A stretch of DNA of 64,000 nucleotides from NCBI RefSeq assembly GCF_014648915.1, contig NZ_BMSA01000001.1, forward strand, positions 784,606 through 848,605, read 5' to 3'. Both the position numbers and the translations under genes were made by a program. Under the pieces are notes generated by a model. It ran no database searches and was not told the DNA's origin. It saw nothing but the letters and a program-made list of their open reading frames with translations. Shown piece after piece: positions 16,581-24,403 of this stretch. Position 1 is the first letter of the stretch. Every line of letters starts with the position of its first letter. This DNA comes from Streptomyces phaeofaciens (GTDB lineage Bacteria; Actinomycetota; Actinomycetes; Streptomycetales; Streptomycetaceae).

Positions 16581-16607
16581 TATGCCGCCCGCCCCGGAAG
16601 GTGTCAA
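16579..16607 (-). promoter_or_regulatory. vegetative-type promoter of the leader/LLM operon
   Basis: Read on the minus strand, a perfect -35 TTGACA (16607-16602) is followed after 17 bases by CATAGG (16584-16579), a fair -10. Transcription would start near 16571 and include the leader peptide. It is the best housekeeping promoter match I found in the window. Confidence 0.6.
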
Positions 16608-16761
16608 GAGCATTAGATGTGCGCGCATGAAAACGGGTGGCGGAGATTGCAGGCTCGTGAAATCCGCCGTCCCGGGCCCCGGATTCGGTCCCGGCGGGGA
16701 TGACACTCGGGCTCGGGGTGGTTGCAGCCGGCGTCCGCCCGAACGCCCCAGGGGAGCACAC

Positions 16762-17583
16762 ATGACCGTCCAGGACATCGACCGCACCGGATTCGTGCAG
16801 GAGTGGGAGGAGTGGCACCGGCGGAAGGAGGAGGTGCTGGCCGGCCCGCACGGCTTCCTCGCCATCACCAGCCTGCGCTGGCTCGCGCCCGAGCCGGCCC
16901 GCTTCGACGACGCCCCGGGTGCCTGGTCCAGCACCGCCGAGGGCGTCGTCGTCGACCTCGCGGAGGGCGAGGAGCTGACCGTGGACGGGACCGTGGTGCG
17001 CGGCCGCCACGCGTTCGGCGTGATCGCGGAGCGGGACAGCGTGTACGCCGCCGCCGGTGACACGCTGATCGAGGTCGCCAAGCGCGGCGGCCACGACATC
17101 GTCCGGCCCCGCCACCCCGACAACGCCCTGCGCACCTCCTTCACCCGCACGCCGGCCTACGACCCCGACCCCCGCTGGGTGCGGCAGGGCCGCTTCGTGG
17201 CGCACCCGCGGCCGCGACCGGTGACCGTCGGGGCCGCGGTGGAGGGCCTGGAGCACGTCTACGATTCCCCCGGGCAGGTCGAGTTCGAGCTGGCGGGCGA
17301 GACGTACCGGCTGACCGCGTTCAACGGCAAGGCGCCGGGCGGTCTGACGGTCCTGTTCACCGACGCGACCTCGGGTGTCACGACGTACGCCGCGAACCGC
17401 TCCCTCCAGATCGCCCCGCCGGACTCCGAGGGGCGGGTGACGGTCGACTTCAACCGGGCGGGCAATCTGCCCTGCGCCTACACGGATCTGGCGACCTGCC
17501 CGCTGCCGCCCACGGAGAACCGCCTGCCCGTGGCCGTGGAGGCGGGCGAGCGGATCCCGCTGGAACGCGGCGGGCGGGCCTGA
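16762..17583 (+). CDS. DUF1684 family protein
   Basis: The 273-residue protein carries the hallmarks of DUF1684: WEEWHRRKEEVLAGPHGFLA near the start, LTAFNGKAPGGLTVLFTDATS in the middle, and DFNRAGNLPCAYTDLATCPL then PPTENRLPVAVEAGE at the end. No enzyme activity is established for the family to my knowledge; the conserved Asn, Pro and Cys residues near the C-terminus suggest a buried site. There is no signal peptide. GGGGAG precedes the ATG at 16762. It diverges from the leader/LLM operon, with the LLM promoter between, so it may respond to the same condition. Confidence 0.88.
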   Translation: MTVQDIDRTGFVQEWEEWHRRKEEVLAGPHGFLAITSLRWLAPEPARFDDAPGAWSSTAEGVVVDLAEGEELTVDGTVVRGRHAFGVIAERDSVYAAAGDTLIEVAKRGGHDIVRPRHPDNALRTSFTRTPAYDPDPRWVRQGRFVAHPRPRPVTVGAAVEGLEHVYDSPGQVEFELAGETYRLTAFNGKAPGGLTVLFTDATSGVTTYAANRSLQIAPPDSEGRVTVDFNRAGNLPCAYTDLATCPLPPTENRLPVAVEAGERIPLERGGRA

Positions 17584-17637
17584 CGGCCGTCGGCATCCGC
17601 GCGAGCTCCGACCCCCGCCCGGGGCCGGACAGGCCCG

Positions 17638-17692
17638 AGCCCCGGCGGCCAGGACCTCGCGTGGGGTCGTCCTGGCCGAGGAGACCGGGGCT
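17638..17692. terminator. two-stem bidirectional terminator
   Basis: An inner stem GGCCAGGAC / GTCCTGGCC (17647-17677) lies within an outer stem AGCCCCGG / CCGGGGCT (17638-17692), in the gap between convergent genes. Confidence 0.75.
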
Positions 17693-17695
17693 GCC

Positions 17696-18967
17696 TCAGA
17701 GGTCCTGGGGGGCGTCGACGATGTGGGAGAGCGCCACGGTGAGGGCGTTCTCGCGGGTGAAGACGTCCACCGCGCCGAGCCGCCCCAGCCACTTGCGGTG
17801 GATGACGGGCTCCACCTTGTCGGCGACGGCCTGGAGGTAGAGGTCGAAGCCGGCCCAGTTGTTGCCCGCCTCGACCTTGCCGAAGAACGGGCCCATGTCC
17901 GTGGCGGCGATGGCCTTACCGGTCTCGCTCCACAGGTCGCGCACGAACTCGCGCGAGGTCTCGATGTCCTTCTTGGTGCCGAGCCGGTGGACATGGCCGC
18001 CGATGTACGTGTCCAGGTCCATCGTGGCGAGCAGGTCGTGGGCCCGCAGGACGCCGGGGACGCTGTCGGCGGTGCCCCAGGCGCGGAAGGGGGCCCAGCC
18101 GGGCATGACGACGTCCACCATCATGGCCGCGCGCTGTCGCGGGGCGTGGATGAGGATGTTGCCCGTCTCGTGGTTGGGGCCCGGGTAGCTGAGCAGGAGC
18201 CGCTCGCCGCCCACGTCGAGCCGGTGGCTGTCGGTGAAGGTGACGGTGGGCATCGGGCGCCCCGGATCCCGGCTGGCCTTGATGCGCTCCGCGGTCGCGG
18301 TGTGCGCGATACGGATCACGTCGCCGAAGGCGGACGCGTTGGCGGTGTGGTCGGCGTGGTCGTGGCTGTAGACCAGGTGGGTGACCTTGCGGTCGGTGAC
18401 GCGCCGGATGGCGGCCGGTAGCGCCTCGGCGAGTGAGGGCGGGGCGTCGATGACGACCACTCCGGTGCGGGTGACGAGGAACGCGGCCTGCGTGCCGCCC
18501 GCGGTCACGGCGTAGAACGTGTCGCCGATGCGGTCCAGCCGGTAGCCCTCGGGGGGTACGGGGAGCGGCTTGGCGGTGGCGGGGAGCGGTGCGAAGGAGC
18601 GGGTGGCGGCGCCGTCGGGGGACTCCGGGAGCGCCAGGCGCAGACCGGGGCTCGGCTCGCCGCCGTGGGCGTCCAGAACATCGCGGTTCAGGCGGTACAG
18701 CTCCGCCCACCGCTGCTCGGAGCCGAGGTAGCGGCCGGCGATGCCGCGCAGGGTGTCGCCGCGCACGGTTCGGTAGAAGGCACCGCCGCCGGACGCGGTG
18801 GTCGCTTCCGCCGTGGCCCGATCGGGCCAGGCCATGGCCGTCAGGCCGGCGGCCACGGGGGCTGCCGCCATGCCCCACCGCAGGATGCCGCGACGGGACG
18901 GCGGCCGCCGGCTGCTGTCGCTGTCGCTGTCGTGAGGGTGGGTGTGGTCGTTCTGCTCTTCACACAT
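17696..18967 (-). CDS. exported metallo-beta-lactamase-fold hydrolase with a LysM domain
   Basis: 423 residues. The N-terminus has twin arginines in RRPPSRRGILRWGMAAAP and a hydrophobic stretch, a probable Tat signal. A LysM module follows near residues 63-110 (YRTVRGDTLRGIAGRYLGSE, LYRLNRDVLD), which binds peptidoglycan or chitin. The rest is an MBL hydrolase with the zinc motif YSHDHADH, further ligands in GPNHETG and DVVMPG, and HVHRLGTKKD near the C-terminus. MBL enzymes hydrolyse lactones, esters, phosphodiesters or beta-lactams; the substrate is unknown here. The LysM and MBL combination suggests a wall-anchored enzyme. A palindrome at 19046-19063 lies in its promoter, and an HxlR gene is immediately upstream. 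Confidence 0.88.
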   Translation of the reverse strand: MCEEQNDHTHPHDSDSDSSRRPPSRRGILRWGMAAAPVAAGLTAMAWPDRATAEATTASGGGAFYRTVRGDTLRGIAGRYLGSEQRWAELYRLNRDVLDAHGGEPSPGLRLALPESPDGAATRSFAPLPATAKPLPVPPEGYRLDRIGDTFYAVTAGGTQAAFLVTRTGVVVIDAPPSLAEALPAAIRRVTDRKVTHLVYSHDHADHTANASAFGDVIRIAHTATAERIKASRDPGRPMPTVTFTDSHRLDVGGERLLLSYPGPNHETGNILIHAPRQRAAMMVDVVMPGWAPFRAWGTADSVPGVLRAHDLLATMDLDTYIGGHVHRLGTKKDIETSREFVRDLWSETGKAIAATDMGPFFGKVEAGNNWAGFDLYLQAVADKVEPVIHRKWLGRLGAVDVFTRENALTVALSHIVDAPQDL

Positions 18968-19045
18968 GGTGAACTCCCTGGAGACCGGGTGCCGTTGTCG
19001 GTACTCCGGGCACGCTAGGGATCACCCGCACAGTGGTTGAAGATC

Positions 19046-19063
19046 GCACTTTTTCGATAGTGC
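19046..19063. promoter_or_regulatory. inverted repeat upstream of the LysM-MBL gene
   Basis: GCACT and AGTGC arms are separated by 8 bases, in an AT-richer patch about 80 bases upstream of the MBL start and just past the HxlR stop. It is a candidate operator for the adjacent HxlR regulator. Confidence 0.45.
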
Positions 19064-19087
19064 CTATACGCCGGTAAAGCGTGCAGC

Positions 19088-19468
19088 TCAGCTGTCGCCG
19101 TCGTACGTGCGTTGTGCCGCAGAGCACATCTCGTGGTGGTCGTCGGTCCAGCGCAGCAGCACCTCGACGGGGGTCCGCAGCGTGTGGCCGAGCGGTGTCA
19201 GCTCGTACTCGACATGCGGCGGTATCACCGGGTGCACGGTGCGCAGCACCAGACCGTGGCGTTCCAGCTGGCGCAGCGTCTGGGTGAGTGCCTTCGGGGT
19301 GACGCCTTCGAGCCGCGCCGCGAGTTCACCGAACCTGCGCGGCCCCTCCGTGAGGCAGCCGACCACGAGGATCGTCCACTTGGCGCCGATGAGGTCGATC
19401 AGGGACCGGCTGGCGCAGGCGGCCGAATAGGGGTTCGTCTTGCTCAGATGCATGCGGCCAGTGTCCAT
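19088..19468 (-). CDS. HxlR-family transcriptional regulator
   Basis: About 126 residues forming a winged helix: RSLIDLIGAKWTILVVGCL, RFGELAARLEGVTPKALTQTLRQLE, HPVIPPHVEYELTPLGHTL. HxlR proteins sense aldehydes, quinones or other electrophiles, often through an N-terminal cysteine; here the cysteine in YSAACASRS is a candidate. Start codons ATG 19468 and ATG 19453 both fit; neither has a strong ribosome site. The LysM-MBL gene follows 120 bases downstream on the same strand, with a palindrome between, so the regulator probably controls that gene. Confidence 0.88.
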   Translation of the reverse strand: MDTGRMHLSKTNPYSAACASRSLIDLIGAKWTILVVGCLTEGPRRFGELAARLEGVTPKALTQTLRQLERHGLVLRTVHPVIPPHVEYELTPLGHTLRTPVEVLLRWTDDHHEMCSAAQRTYDGDS

Positions 19469-19511
19469 CAACGGCCCGGACCGCCCCGTCCGGACCGCCC
19501 CGCCCCGTCAC

Positions 19512-19568
19512 GTCCGGACCATCCCGTCACTTCCGGACCATCCCGTCACTTCCGGACCGTCCCGTCCG
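19512..19568. repeat. 19-bp tandem repeat, three copies
   Basis: Units at 19512-19530, 19531-19549 and 19550-19568 share the core TCCGGACC(A/G)TCCCGTC; the first two differ at one base. Flanking sequence holds degenerate CCGGACC elements. It fills the gap between the IclR gene end and the HxlR start and encodes nothing evident. The repeated CCGG pairs can fold into short hairpins. Confidence 0.75.
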
Positions 19569-19595
19569 GACCCGTCCGGCCCGGACCGAGGCGCC

Positions 19596-21407
19596 TCAGC
19601 CCGTCTCCACCGGGGCATGCGCGGACACCATCGCCAGATCGGTCTCGACACGGGCCGCGCACGCGCGCAGGGCGGGCAGCATGGCTGCGACGGTGTGTTC
19701 GGGGGAGTCCGGCCCGGCGTGCAGCGCGACGTTGACGGCCGCGACGGCCCGCCCGCCCCGGTCCCGCACCGGCACGGCGAGTGAACGCAGCCCGATCTCC
19801 AACTCCTGTTCCACCAGCGCGAATCCGTCGTCGGCGGCCCGCCGGAGCGCGGTGGTGACCTCGGCGGGCGAGGTGAGGGTGTACGGGGTCAGGTCCTGCG
19901 GGGGAAGAGCCTCGAGGCGTGCCGCGCGGTCCGGCTCGGGCAGGCCGGCGAGCAGGACGCGTCCCATCGAGGTGGCGTACGCGGGCAGCCGTGCGCCGGG
20001 GGCGATGCGGGCGCTGGTGATCTGTTCGGTGGCCACCCGCGCGATGTAGCGGACCTCGGATCCGTCGAGGACCGCGAGCGAGGCCGATTCCCCCACCTGC
20101 CCGGACAGGTGGGCGAGATGGGGCTGGGCGAGCTCGGCGAGGGTGAGCCCGGACAGCCGCGCGTATCCGAGTTCCAGGACGTGCGGGGTGGGCAGGAACC
20201 GGCGCCCTTCCTGTTCCACGTAACCGAGTTGACGCAGCATCAGCAGATTGCGACGGGTGCTCGGGTACGAGAGTCCGGCCGCCTCCGCGGCCTCGGCGAG
20301 GGTGAGTCCACCGCGCTGCCGGCCGAGAGCGACGAGGACGGCCAGCCCCCGGGCGAGCGCTTGCAGGAAGGACGGTCCGAGCTCGGGCTTGGCATCGGTG
20401 TAGGCGGTCCCGGCGGGCGCGGCCGAAGGGTCGAGGCCGGCGGACGGGCCGAGGGCCGCCGCGGGGCCGTACAGCGCCTGCGAGATCTCCTGCGCCGACC
20501 GGGTCATCGCCGTCAGGGCGTGCTCGCGCAGGCCGTCGGCGGAGTGCCGGCTGGTGTGGGCGAGCACGCTGATCGCGCAGACAGGGCGGCCGTCGGCGTC
20601 CCGCACCGGGACGGACAGCGCCACCAGGCCCGGGGCGACCAGCTGGTCGTCCAGCGCCCAGCCGGTCGCGGCCGTCGTCCCGGTCCAGGCGGCGAAGTCG
20701 GCCTCCGTCCGTTCGGGGCTCGGCTCGGTGGAACGGGTGGGTACGGCGACGAAGCCGGCGTCGAGGGGGTCCGCGGCGCGGCGTGCCCGCCAGGCCTCGT
20801 ACGTCCGCGGATCCCAGGCGGTGGCGAGGACGGCGCCGGCCGCGCAGCGCTCGGCGGGCAGCAGGTCGCCGACCCGGAAGCCCAGGGGGATCATCCGCCC
20901 GGGCGGCACGGCCTTGCCGATGATCCGCGCGTCGCAGCCGTCCAGGACGATCGCCGAGACCGACTCGTCGAGTGCCCGCGCCAGGCGCTCCAGGCTCGGC
21001 CGCAGCGCGTGCCCGAAGCCGCTCGCGTCGAGGTAGGCGTTGCCGAACTCCAGCAGGCGGGGGGCGATCGAGAGGTCGCGTCCCTCGGTGCGCAGATGGC
21101 CGAGGTGCACCAGGGTCGCGGTGATCCGGTCGACGGCCGACCGGGCCAGGCCGGTGGCGCGGGCCAGGTCGCCCGGACGTACCGGCTGCGGGGCGCCGGC
21201 CATCACACGCAGCACCCCCAGGCCGCGCTCCACCGGCCCGGCCGCCTCCGGCCCACCGGTCTCCGGCCCCGGGCCCGTCGAGGACATGCCGGTCCCCGCC
21301 TCGGCTCCTCCGGATACCGCCCCTGCAACGCCCGGCGCCATGCCGTCTCCCTCCGCACTCGGCCCTGCGCGGCGCTTGAGGCCGTGCTCCTGCCCATCGT
21401 CCGTCAT
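19596..21407 (-). CDS. double IclR-family transcriptional regulator
   Basis: About 603 residues built from two complete IclR units in tandem. The first has a winged helix at GPVERGLGVLRVMAGAPQPV and an effector domain ending near residue 300; the second starts SFLQALARGLAVLVALGRQR and ends near the C-terminus. Normal IclR proteins have one unit of about 260 residues and act as dimers, so this is a covalent dimer. IclR regulators often control catabolism of aromatic acids. It is divergent from the MIP channel and aryl-aldehyde dehydrogenase genes and probably controls them. ATG 21407 (MTDDGQ) and ATG 21434 (MAGSVP) are both possible starts. Confidence 0.88.
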   Translation of the reverse strand: MTDDGQEHGLKRRAGPSAEGDGMAPGVAGAVSGGAEAGTGMSSTGPGPETGGPEAAGPVERGLGVLRVMAGAPQPVRPGDLARATGLARSAVDRITATLVHLGHLRTEGRDLSIAPRLLEFGNAYLDASGFGHALRPSLERLARALDESVSAIVLDGCDARIIGKAVPPGRMIPLGFRVGDLLPAERCAAGAVLATAWDPRTYEAWRARRAADPLDAGFVAVPTRSTEPSPERTEADFAAWTGTTAATGWALDDQLVAPGLVALSVPVRDADGRPVCAISVLAHTSRHSADGLREHALTAMTRSAQEISQALYGPAAALGPSAGLDPSAAPAGTAYTDAKPELGPSFLQALARGLAVLVALGRQRGGLTLAEAAEAAGLSYPSTRRNLLMLRQLGYVEQEGRRFLPTPHVLELGYARLSGLTLAELAQPHLAHLSGQVGESASLAVLDGSEVRYIARVATEQITSARIAPGARLPAYATSMGRVLLAGLPEPDRAARLEALPPQDLTPYTLTSPAEVTTALRRAADDGFALVEQELEIGLRSLAVPVRDRGGRAVAAVNVALHAGPDSPEHTVAAMLPALRACAARVETDLAMVSAHAPVETG

Positions 21408-21478
21408 TCGTCGTCCGGGAACGCTACCGGCCATTGACACCCACCACGCGATCGCGCAGACTCGCCGCACTCGCTCAA

Positions 21479-21492
21479 TGAATCAAAGTTCA
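21479..21492. promoter_or_regulatory. palindrome in the IclR/MIP intergenic region
   Basis: TGAA-TCAAAG-TTCA is a 14-base inverted repeat; outward extension pairs with one mismatch (AATGAA/TTCACT). It lies in an AT-rich patch between divergent genes, and its size suits an IclR operator. Confidence 0.45.
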
Positions 21493-21590
21493 CTCAGCGA
21501 AAAAAATGGGGAGCGGTCGGATGCGTCGCGGGACGCACACATCGGGCCGCCCCGTCCCTCTCCCCGTTCGAGGACTTGTAGAGGATCTGT

Positions 21591-22328
21591 ATGAGTACTT
21601 CCGCCCAGAGCCGTGCGGACCTCGCCCGGCACACCGTCTACGAGTGCGCGCTGACCACCGTGCTCCTCTTCGCCGTGGTCAGCCTGGTGCGCTGGCTGGC
21701 CCTCCCCGACTCCCCGCTGGCGATCGCCGACCCGGACACCCTGTTCGCCGTCGCGGGCCTCGCCGTGGCCGCACTGATCGCGGCCCTGATGTACTCCCCG
21801 CCCGGCCGCGCATCGGGCGGCCATCTCCACCCGGGCGTCACCGTCTTCCTGTGGTCGAGCGGCCTCTTCCCGGGCCGGGCGGTCGTTCCGTACGCCGCCG
21901 CGCAGCTCGCCGGCTCGCTCGCCGGAACCGCGCTCGCCGGGCTGGTGTGGGGCGAGGCCGTCCAACAGATCGGCTACGGCGCCGTCCACCCCAGACCCGG
22001 CATGGGTGACGTCACGCTGTTCCTCGTGGAGGGCGCCGCCCTCGCCGCGGTGTTCGTGGCGGTCGCCCTGGTGATGACCAGGCCCGCGCTACGGGGCGCC
22101 ATCCCGGCGGTCATCGGCATCGGCGTGGGCGTCGTCATCGCGACCCTGGGCACCGTGACCGGCGCGAGCATCAATCCCGCACGCGCCTTCGGCCCGGCCG
22201 TCCTGTCCGGGACGTACGCCCACTTCTGGATCTACATGATCGCGCCGATCGTCGCACCGGCCCTGGTCGGACTCGCCAACCGAGCCCTCAGGACCCGAGG
22301 CGTCGCCGCGACACCGGCCGAAGCGTAG
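21591..22328 (+). CDS. MIP-family (aquaporin-like) channel with an altered first NPA box
   Basis: A 245-residue membrane protein with six helices. The second half-helix box is canonical (TGASINPARAFGP), but the first reads GGHLHPGVTVF where aquaporins have HLNPAVT: Asn is replaced by His and Ala by Gly. The Asn pair normally orients water at the pore centre, so this channel probably passes something other than, or in addition to, water, such as a small uncharged or protonated solute. The next gene, an aryl-aldehyde dehydrogenase 147 bases downstream, suggests uptake of a small aromatic or aldehyde-forming compound. The divergent double IclR gene is the likely regulator. Confidence 0.88.
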   Translation: MSTSAQSRADLARHTVYECALTTVLLFAVVSLVRWLALPDSPLAIADPDTLFAVAGLAVAALIAALMYSPPGRASGGHLHPGVTVFLWSSGLFPGRAVVPYAAAQLAGSLAGTALAGLVWGEAVQQIGYGAVHPRPGMGDVTLFLVEGAALAAVFVAVALVMTRPALRGAIPAVIGIGVGVVIATLGTVTGASINPARAFGPAVLSGTYAHFWIYMIAPIVAPALVGLANRALRTRGVAATPAEA

Positions 22329-22414
22329 GGGTACCTCTGCCGCGCCGGCCGGGGCACGGGGCACCTCGGCCGTGCCGGCCGACGCGCAGCGGCCCCCTTC
22401 CAAGCCCGCCCGAG

Positions 22415-22462
22415 CCCCCTCCCTCCTCCCTCCCTCTCTCCTCCCTCCTTCCCCCCTCTCCT
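22415..22462 (+). repeat. 48-base pure pyrimidine tract
   Basis: Every base from 22415 to 22462 is C or T, in CCCT/CTCC repeats, ending just before the ribosome site (CAGGAG) of the aldehyde dehydrogenase gene. It is the longest such run I noticed. The mRNA leader would be unstructured; the duplex could adopt a triplex-prone form. Confidence 0.8.
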
Positions 22463-22475
22463 GTCAGGAGCCCCC

Positions 22476-23945
22476 ATGCCCCTCACCCGAGGTCTGGTCA
22501 TCAACGGCCAGGAGGTACCCGCCTCCTCCGGCCGCACCACCGGCGACATCTCTCCCTGGAGCGGCGACGTGTACGCCGAGGTCGCCGCCGGAACTCCGGA
22601 CGACGTCCGCCGCGCCGTGGACGCCGCGGACGCGGCGTTCGAGGAGTGGGCCGCGACCAAGCCGGCCGAACGGCGCAGGATCTTCCTCCGGGCCGCCCAG
22701 ATCATGACCGAACGTGCCGCGGACATCGTGACGTTGATGGCCGAGGAGGTCGGCGGCATCGCGCCCTGGGCCGGCTTCAACGCCCACCTGGCCGCCGACA
22801 TCCTGCTGGAGGCCGCCGCCGAGGTCACCCGGCCCACCGGCCAGACCCTCGCGACCAACGCCTCGGGCGTCCACTCCACCCAGGTCCGGGTGCCCAAGGG
22901 CGTGATCGCCGCGATCTCGCCGTGGAACGCACCGGTCATCCTCGGCGTCCGCTCGGTGGCGATGCCGATCGCCATGGGCAACACCGTGGTGATGAAGCCC
23001 AGTGAGGACGCGCCCATCGCCTGCGGCCTCCTCGTCTCCGACGTGCTGCACGAGGCCGGCCTGCCCCCGGGCGTCCTCAACGTCGTCACCAACGACCCCG
23101 CCGACGCCCCCGAGGTCGTCTCGGCCCTGATCGCCGATCCTCGGGTACGGATGGTCAACTTCACCGGCTCCACGGAGATCGGCCGCGCCATCGGCGTCCA
23201 GGCCGCCCGGCACCTCAAGCCCGCGGTCCTCGAACTCGGCGGCAAGAACGCCCTGTTGGTGCTGGAGGACGCGGACGTCGACTACGCGGTGGACGCCGCG
23301 GTATTCGGCTCCTTCATGAACGCCGGACAGATCTGCATGTGCGTGGACCGGGTGATCGTCCACCGCGCCGTGGCCGAGGAGTTCACGGCCAAGTTCGCCG
23401 ACCGCGTCCGTGCGCTGCCGTACGGCGACCCGGGCGACCCCGGCACGGCGGTCGGCCCGGTCGTGAACCCGGCCGCCGCAGCCCGGATCGCGGCACTCGT
23501 CGCGGAGGCCGTCGCCCAGGGCGCCGAACTGGCCGCCGGCACGGGCGAGATCGAGAAGCCGGGCACGCTGATCCGCCCGGTCGTCCTCACCGGCGTCACC
23601 AAGGAGATGAAGATCTACTACGACGAGATCTTCGGCCCGGCAACGGTGGTCCACACGGTCGACAGCGCCGACGAGGCCGTGGCCCTCGCCAACGACACCC
23701 CGTACGGGCTGACGGCCGGTGTCATCACCGAGAACCTGGCCGGCGGGCTGGAGGTGGCGGGGCGGCTGCGCACCGGCATCGTCCACGTCAACGACCAGTC
23801 CATCGGGGACGAACCGCAGGCTCCGTTCGGCGGGGTCAAGAGTTCCGGCTACGGCCGCTTCGGCGGGCAGGCGGGCGCCGAGGCGTTCACCGACACCCGC
23901 TGGGTGACCGCTCAGGCCGTGGGACATGCTCACTTCCCGATCTGA
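22476..23945 (+). CDS. NAD(P)-dependent aryl-aldehyde dehydrogenase (vanillin/benzaldehyde dehydrogenase-like)
   Basis: 489 residues, normal length for the family, oxidising an aldehyde to an acid. Key features: ISPWNAPV and MKPSEDAP in the cofactor site, FTGSTEIGRAIG, general base Glu in LELGGKN, and nucleophilic Cys in NAGQICMCVDR. The C-terminal phrase DEPQAPFGGVKSSGYGRFGG is typical of the vanillin, benzaldehyde and salicylaldehyde dehydrogenase branch. CAGGAG precedes the ATG. It follows the MIP channel gene and faces the double IclR regulator; the three are best read as a small catabolic unit for an aromatic aldehyde or its precursor. Exact substrate inferred only. Confidence 0.88.
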   Translation: MPLTRGLVINGQEVPASSGRTTGDISPWSGDVYAEVAAGTPDDVRRAVDAADAAFEEWAATKPAERRRIFLRAAQIMTERAADIVTLMAEEVGGIAPWAGFNAHLAADILLEAAAEVTRPTGQTLATNASGVHSTQVRVPKGVIAAISPWNAPVILGVRSVAMPIAMGNTVVMKPSEDAPIACGLLVSDVLHEAGLPPGVLNVVTNDPADAPEVVSALIADPRVRMVNFTGSTEIGRAIGVQAARHLKPAVLELGGKNALLVLEDADVDYAVDAAVFGSFMNAGQICMCVDRVIVHRAVAEEFTAKFADRVRALPYGDPGDPGTAVGPVVNPAAAARIAALVAEAVAQGAELAAGTGEIEKPGTLIRPVVLTGVTKEMKIYYDEIFGPATVVHTVDSADEAVALANDTPYGLTAGVITENLAGGLEVAGRLRTGIVHVNDQSIGDEPQAPFGGVKSSGYGRFGGQAGAEAFTDTRWVTAQAVGHAHFPI

Positions 23946-24057
23946 GCGGAGCCGTTCGGACGCCCGGTGCGGAGCACGGCGTCGGTCTCCTCTCCGGGCC
24001 CGTGACGAGCGGGAATCGGAACGGAATTGCGGATTTCTGGGCACGCGCGAGGCTCGT

Positions 24058-24063
24058 TATGAT
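24058..24063 (+). promoter_or_regulatory. -10 element of a probably leaderless gene
   Basis: TATGAT lies 7 bases before the ATG at 24071 and no ribosome site precedes that ATG, so transcription would start at or beside the start codon. No good -35 is visible. Leaderless mRNAs are common in Streptomyces. Confidence 0.4.
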
Positions 24064-24070
24064 CTTGGTC

Positions 24071-24361
24071 ATGACTGTGCAGAGTTCCGACAGAACGCTT
24101 TCTCGCAAGCAGAAACTCCAGGAGAAGCAGCGCCGCCAGTTGTCGGTGGTCGACACCGTGGACAAGGCCGAGGGTAAGGTCCGCAAGGCCGAAGCCGAAC
24201 TGGCCGTGGCCGTCGCCGAGGCGGTGCAGGTGTTCGGTGACGAGCAGTCCGCGTCCGAGGGGCTCGACATGCCGGTCGAAGCGATCCGGCGCTTTGTCGG
24301 CATGGCGCAGGACGAGGCGGCCGGTGCCGACGACGTCACCGAGGCCGTCGCCAAACCCTGA
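24071..24361 (+). CDS. small coiled-coil protein of unknown function
   Basis: 96 residues, charged and helical: SRKQKLQEKQRRQLSVVDTV, then KAEGKVRKAEAELAVAVAEA with heptad-like spacing, then an acidic tail. It resembles small chaperone-like or nucleoid-associated helical proteins but has no motif I can name. A near-consensus -10 abuts the start, suggesting a leaderless mRNA; a further in-frame ATG at 24059 lies inside that element. It is convergent with the thioesterase gene. Confidence 0.65.
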   Translation: MTVQSSDRTLSRKQKLQEKQRRQLSVVDTVDKAEGKVRKAEAELAVAVAEAVQVFGDEQSASEGLDMPVEAIRRFVGMAQDEAAGADDVTEAVAKP

Positions 24362-24403
24362 GCCCGGCGCGCGCTCGCACAGGTGCGCCGACGGCCGGCC
24401 CCG

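Noticed and set aside
16621..16761. Upstream extension of the DUF1684 protein (MKTGGGDCRLVK...)
   Set aside because: Gly/Arg-rich, unlike the family N-terminus, and the GGGGAG site fits ATG 16762.
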